Position numbers and translations under genes: made by a program
Shown here: positions 60,577 to 64,000 of the stretch, piece by piece
How the letters are laid out: each line of letters starts with the position of its first letter
How positions within the stretch are numbered: position 1 is the stretch's first letter
Source of the DNA: Blastopirellula retiformator
GTDB lineage: Bacteria; Planctomycetota; Planctomycetia; Pirellulales; Pirellulaceae
DNA length: 64,000 bases
Assembly: GCF_007859755.1 (NCBI RefSeq)
Contig: NZ_SJPF01000002.1
Span: 267,729 to 331,728 of the forward strand
Direction: 5' to 3'
Notes under the pieces: generated by a model
Seen by the model: only the letters and a program-made list of their open reading frames with translations
The model's database searches: none
Told to the model about the DNA's origin: nothing

Positions 60577-62187
60577 ATGGCCAACAAAACGCTATTCTCG
60601 GGTCGCAACAACCGTTTGCCAAAGGCGACCGCACGCAACAAAGCGGGCGGCCGCGCTTATCGCCTGGAGCCGAAGCACGCGCTGGCGCAAATCGCCGCGA
60701 CCGGTTGCTTCAATGGCGCCTACTATGCCACGGCGCAGACGCAGCTCGATGAATTGCTGGGCTTGATCGCCCGGGTCGATGACGACCGCTTCTTGGCGAA
60801 GTTGGCGATCTATGCGCGGCAGAAGGCGTTCATGAAGGACATGCCGGCGGCGCTACTATTGGCGCTATCGACGCGCGACACGCAGCTCATGCACCAGGTC
60901 TTTGATCGGGTGGTCGACAATGGTCGCGTGTTGCGGACGCTGTTCCAAATGCTGCGGTCGGGTCAATTTGGCCGGACGAGCCTATCGGCTTCGCTCCAAC
61001 GCGCGTTCCAACGCTGGCTGAACGAAGCGACGGACGGCAAGCTGCTGTCGGCGTCGATCGGCGCCAACCCGTCGCTGCGCGATGTGCTGCGTTTGGCTCG
61101 ACCAACGCCGAAGGATGACGCGCGGCGGGCGCTGTTTGGTTGGCTGACTGGTAAGGAAGTCGCCAAATGGGCGCCGGCGACCGAGGCCGACTTGCCGCGG
61201 ATCGTACAGCAGCTGATCGCCTATCGCGCGGCCAAACGCGGCGCCGAGCAAGCGGCGATCGTCTGCGAGATGAACATTCGCTGGGACTTGCTAGCGGACG
61301 CGGCGATCAACGGTGACGTTTGGAAGGAGATCGCGCGGCAAATGGGTCCGCAGGCGCTGCGAATGAACCTGAACACGTTGCGTCGACATGGCGTGCTGCG
61401 TGATCCGGAGATAGTTCGCTACGTGGCGGATCGGTTGGGCGATGCCGGCGAGGTTCGCCGTGGTCGGCAATTTCCGTACCAGTACCTGGCGGCGTACTTG
61501 AATGCGGATCGTGAGATTCCGCACGAGGTCCGCTCGGCGCTGAAAGATGCGGCGGAGATCGCTTGCGGCAACATTCCGCAGTTGCCAGGTCCGATCGTCA
61601 TTGGCCTCGACACGTCGGGCTCGATGACGTTTCCGGTAACGGGCGCTCGGGGCGCTGGCGCGACCAGCAAGATGCGGTGCGTCGACGTGGCGGCGCTGTT
61701 CGCCGCGGCGATCATGCGGCGGAACCCGGACAGCGTGGTGATCCCGTTCGATACGCAGGCGTACGACGTCCGGATCGACCCGGATGACTCGATCCTGAGC
61801 GTCTCGGAGCGACTGGCGAAGTATGGCGGCGGTGGAACCGATTGTTCGCTGCCGCTACGGGCTGCGAACGAGAAGCTGCGGAACCGGAAGTTCGCAGGCT
61901 GCGTCCTGGTGAGCGACAACCAAAGCTGGATCGGCCAAGGTCATTTCGGTTCGACCGGCGTGATGTCAGCTTGGAACGAATTTGTCGCCAACCAACGGAA
62001 GTTAGGCCAAGCCTCGCCGAAGTTGGTTTGCATCGACATCCAGCCGTACCAAACGACCCAAGCGCCAGAGCGGCAGGACATCTTGAACGTCGGCGGCTTT
62101 AGTGACGCGGTGTTCAATGTTGTCGCTGGGTTCCTGCGCGACGACCAAGCGCGGATGGTGCGCGAGGTCGAAGCGATCGAGTTGTAA
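60577..62187 (+). CDS. rsr: TROVE-vWA protein (Ro60/Rsr orthologue)
   Basis: A 536-residue protein. The N-terminal TROVE domain of HEAT-like repeats ([20 protein letters not shown], then [20 protein letters not shown]) forms the RNA-binding ring. The C-terminal von Willebrand A domain has an intact MIDAS (GLDTSGSM, and GGTDCSLPL). Start ATG with GAGGAGG six bases upstream; the GTG just before it is less likely. Ro60/Rsr proteins bind Y RNAs on the outside of the ring and ends of damaged RNAs in the hole. Six tRNA-like structured RNAs lie immediately upstream in the same orientation, and rtcB follows, the same gene context as bacterial rsr-Y RNA-rtc loci. Confidence 0.9.
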   Translation: MANKTLFSGRNNRLPKATARNKAGGRAYRLEPKHALAQIAATGCFNGAYYATAQTQLDELLGLIARVDDDRFLAKLAIYARQKAFMKDMPAALLLALSTRDTQLMHQVFDRVVDNGRVLRTLFQMLRSGQFGRTSLSASLQRAFQRWLNEATDGKLLSASIGANPSLRDVLRLARPTPKDDARRALFGWLTGKEVAKWAPATEADLPRIVQQLIAYRAAKRGAEQAAIVCEMNIRWDLLADAAINGDVWKEIARQMGPQALRMNLNTLRRHGVLRDPEIVRYVADRLGDAGEVRRGRQFPYQYLAAYLNADREIPHEVRSALKDAAEIACGNIPQLPGPIVIGLDTSGSMTFPVTGARGAGATSKMRCVDVAALFAAAIMRRNPDSVVIPFDTQAYDVRIDPDDSILSVSERLAKYGGGGTDCSLPLRAANEKLRNRKFAGCVLVSDNQSWIGQGHFGSTGVMSAWNEFVANQRKLGQASPKLVCIDIQPYQTTQAPERQDILNVGGFSDAVFNVVAGFLRDDQARMVREVEAIEL

Positions 62188-62192
62188 GTCGA

Positions 62193-62230
62193 ACGCCCCT
62201 GGCGCGTGAAAGCGCCCAGGGGCGTTTTTT
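62193..62230 (+). terminator. Intrinsic terminator after TROVE gene
   Basis: ACGCCCCTGG..CGC, loop GTGAAA, GCGCCCAGGGGCGT, then six T. Confidence 0.88.
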
Positions 62231-62244
62231 GTGCGCGTTTGAAA

Positions 62245-62396
62245 TAGTAGCCCGAAGCGCGAGCGAGGGAAATTCGGTCGCAAGCGTCTGACCATTGTCG
62301 AATCTTAAGAGACGTAGCCCATCTTCATCGTCATTCTGGTTTAGACATTCGTCATTTCGCTAAACGCATTTCCCTCGCTCGCGCTTCGGGCTACTA
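62245..62396. repeat. 29-bp perfect inverted repeat pair
   Basis: Arms at 62245-62273 (TAGTAGCCCGAAGCGCGAGC and onward) and 62368-62396 are exact reverse complements, separated by 94 bp without recognisable content. Degenerate single copies of the same arm occur at 27971 and 33486-33499. It resembles a REPIN-type pair. Confidence 0.8.
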
Positions 62397-62529
62397 TATC
62401 TTGCGGTTCCGAACCTTTGCCCCATACGGCCTGTCCCTACCTTCTTACAAGATTTCAATCGTAAAGTGCGATAGACTAGAGATCGCCAATCGGAATGGCG
62501 ATCGTTTCTCCTGGGGATAGCGTAGAACA

Positions 62530-63921
62530 ATGAACGGACGGCAACTGCAAAAGCTCGGCGTACCGGATGAGTGTCACCGCGAGGCGATCACGGCGATTCA
62601 GTTCGCCATTTCTTCGAAGGCGACCGACAGCAAGCGGATTAAAACGACGATCAAGCAGATCCTGGAAACGCCGGAAACGTATTTGGCGGACGAACACTTC
62701 GGCCGGTTTGCCCAAGCGCTGATCGACGAACGTGAATTCGTCCGGCCAGCGCCGGTGAAGTACGAAACGTGGGGGCGTGACGGGATCGACCAGCAATCGC
62801 ATTACCAAATGCAACAAGCGTGCGGCGTGCCGGTAGCGGTCGCGGGCGCGCTGATGCCGGATGCGCACGTTGGGTACGGTCTGCCGATCGGCGGGGTGCT
62901 AGCGTGTGAGAACGCGGTCATTCCGTACGCGGTCGGCGTCGATATCGCTTGCCGCATGAAAATGTCGGTCTTGGATATTGCGCCTGACGCGATGGATAGC
63001 GAGTTCAACCGCGTCAAGGAAGCGCTGGAAGGCGGTACGCGGTTTGGCGTCGGCGGCGAATACAAGAATCCGATGTCGCACGACGTGATGGACGCCGACT
63101 GGACGATCACGCGAATCACGCGCGAGAAGAAGGACCGCGCGTGGAAGCAGCTGGGTACGTCGGGTTCGGGCAACCACTTTGCGGAGTTCGGTCAGTTGAC
63201 GCTAGCCGAGCGGGACGAAGAGCTGGGCCTGGACGCGGGTAAGTACGTAGCGCTGCTAAGCCATAGCGGAAGCCGTGGCGCGGGCGCGGCGGTTTGCTCA
63301 ACATACAGCTCGATCGCGCAGGCGGCGCTGCCAAAGCGGTACGAAGATCTCGGCCGGCTGGCCTGGCTTGACCTCGACTCGGAAGCGGGTCAGGAATACT
63401 GGGCGGCGATGAACCTGATGGGGGACTACGCGGCGGCGAACCACGACGTGATTCACCGTCAGGTGTCCAAGCTGTTGGGTTCGCACATCATCGCCGGGGT
63501 CGAGAACCACCACAACTTCGCCTGGAAGGAAACGCATGGCGGCAAGGAAGTGATCGTGCATCGCAAGGGAGCGACGCCGGCCGCCGAAGGTGAGTTGGGC
63601 GTGATCCCGGGCTCGATGGCTGACCCGGCGTTTGTGGTTCGCGGCAAGGGAAACCCTGGTTCGCTGGGCTCGGCGTCGCATGGCGCGGGCCGCCAAATGT
63701 CGCGTACCAAGGCGAAGGAAAAGTACAGCTGGAAAGCGGTCAAGAACGACCTGGAAAAGAAAGGCGTTCGCGTCCTTTCCGCCGGCGCTGACGAAGTGCC
63801 GGGCGCGTACAAAGATATTCGCCAGGTGATGAACGAGCAGGCCGACCTGGTCGACATCGTCGCCCGCTTCGATCCGCGGATCGTAAAAATGTGCGACGAC
63901 GGCAGCAAGGCCGAAGATTGA
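62530..63921 (+). CDS. rtcB: RtcB-type RNA ligase
   Basis: A 463-residue GTP- and Mn-dependent 3'-phosphate RNA ligase. Metal-binding motifs are visible: VGVDIACRM (Asp and Cys), GSGNHFAEF (His), SHSGSRGAG and ENHHNF; the guanylylated histidine is in GSASHGAGR. The DIACRM form (R for the G of DIxCG) occurs in one RtcB subgroup. RtcB seals broken tRNAs and other RNAs with 2',3'-cyclic phosphate and 5'-OH ends. It follows the TROVE gene, separated by a terminator and an inverted repeat, so it is expressed separately. A terminator follows at 63926. Confidence 0.92.
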   Translation: MNGRQLQKLGVPDECHREAITAIQFAISSKATDSKRIKTTIKQILETPETYLADEHFGRFAQALIDEREFVRPAPVKYETWGRDGIDQQSHYQMQQACGVPVAVAGALMPDAHVGYGLPIGGVLACENAVIPYAVGVDIACRMKMSVLDIAPDAMDSEFNRVKEALEGGTRFGVGGEYKNPMSHDVMDADWTITRITREKKDRAWKQLGTSGSGNHFAEFGQLTLAERDEELGLDAGKYVALLSHSGSRGAGAAVCSTYSSIAQAALPKRYEDLGRLAWLDLDSEAGQEYWAAMNLMGDYAAANHDVIHRQVSKLLGSHIIAGVENHHNFAWKETHGGKEVIVHRKGATPAAEGELGVIPGSMADPAFVVRGKGNPGSLGSASHGAGRQMSRTKAKEKYSWKAVKNDLEKKGVRVLSAGADEVPGAYKDIRQVMNEQADLVDIVARFDPRIVKMCDDGSKAED

Positions 63922-63925
63922 GAAA

Positions 63926-63961
63926 AAATCGCCGAGAGTCCGTCTGGCTCTCGGCGATTTC
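63926..63961 (+). terminator. Intrinsic terminator after rtcB
   Basis: AAATCGCCGAGAG, loop, CTCTCGGCGATTT. Long perfect stem just after the stop codon. Confidence 0.88.
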
Positions 63962-64000
63962 TATTGCTGGGAGTGATCCGGCAGGATCGGCGCTTCCCAG

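Overview
The window reads as the chromosome of a planctomycete, probably a Pirellulaceae member close to Blastopirellula or Bremerella. This is inferred from two pilin-like DUF1559 secreted proteins, PVC-type cytochrome/HEAT proteins, an ECF sigma factor beside a membrane Ser/Thr kinase, secreted FAD-dependent oxidoreductases and SGNH plus DUF1080 hydrolases. No rRNA operon or taxonomic marker is present to prove it.

Layout. 0-7.5 kb is a transposon graveyard: a RAYT flanked by inverted REP hairpins, three full and one truncated copies of a second RAYT bounded by 20-bp inverted repeats, a complete ISAs1-like IS, and scraps of other transposases. 7.6-15.4 kb holds a SUKH-like gene and then a tightly packed signalling operon: an H-NOX-like sensor lacking its heme ligand, two histidine kinases, and REC-HD-GYP, REC-HDOD and REC-degenerate-HD-GYP effectors. 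15.4-17.6 kb is decaying (transporter and LacI pseudogenes). 17.9-27.9 kb carries secreted metabolic proteins: two terpene-cyclase-fold proteins, an esterase, DUF1559 and two FAD oxidoreductases. 28-33.5 kb is a compact putative mobile element (large and small serine recombinases, HUH replication-like protein) bracketed by imperfect inverted repeats. 33.6-51.5 kb returns to host-type genes: a Gly/Tyr-rich paralogue pair, sigma factor, kinase, PVC cytochrome, formyltransferase and acyl-CoA ligase, with several broken genes.

A 149-bp non-autonomous transposable element made of successive hairpins is scattered six times between 17.6 and 50 kb. Five copies have matching 4-bp target duplications of the form YTRG, and one copy interrupts a coding sequence.

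51.8-64 kb is the most interesting part, an RNA-centred locus. It contains a linear array of 13 tRNA genes, a FloA-type SPFH protein with two partners, an RRM protein, a tRNA-His, an Rnl2-like RNA ligase, a TROVE/vWA (Ro60/Rsr-type) protein and an RtcB RNA ligase. Between the RNA ligase and the TROVE gene lie six tandem structured RNAs. Each is closed by two covarying helices. In the clearest units a tRNA 3' half precedes its own 5' half, so the tRNA is circularly permuted with its acceptor end closed by a short linker. They may be an unusual array of Y-RNA-like tRNA mimics for the neighbouring TROVE protein, or permuted tRNA genes processed by the neighbouring ligases. I know of no described family with exactly this layout; a covariance-model search would decide.
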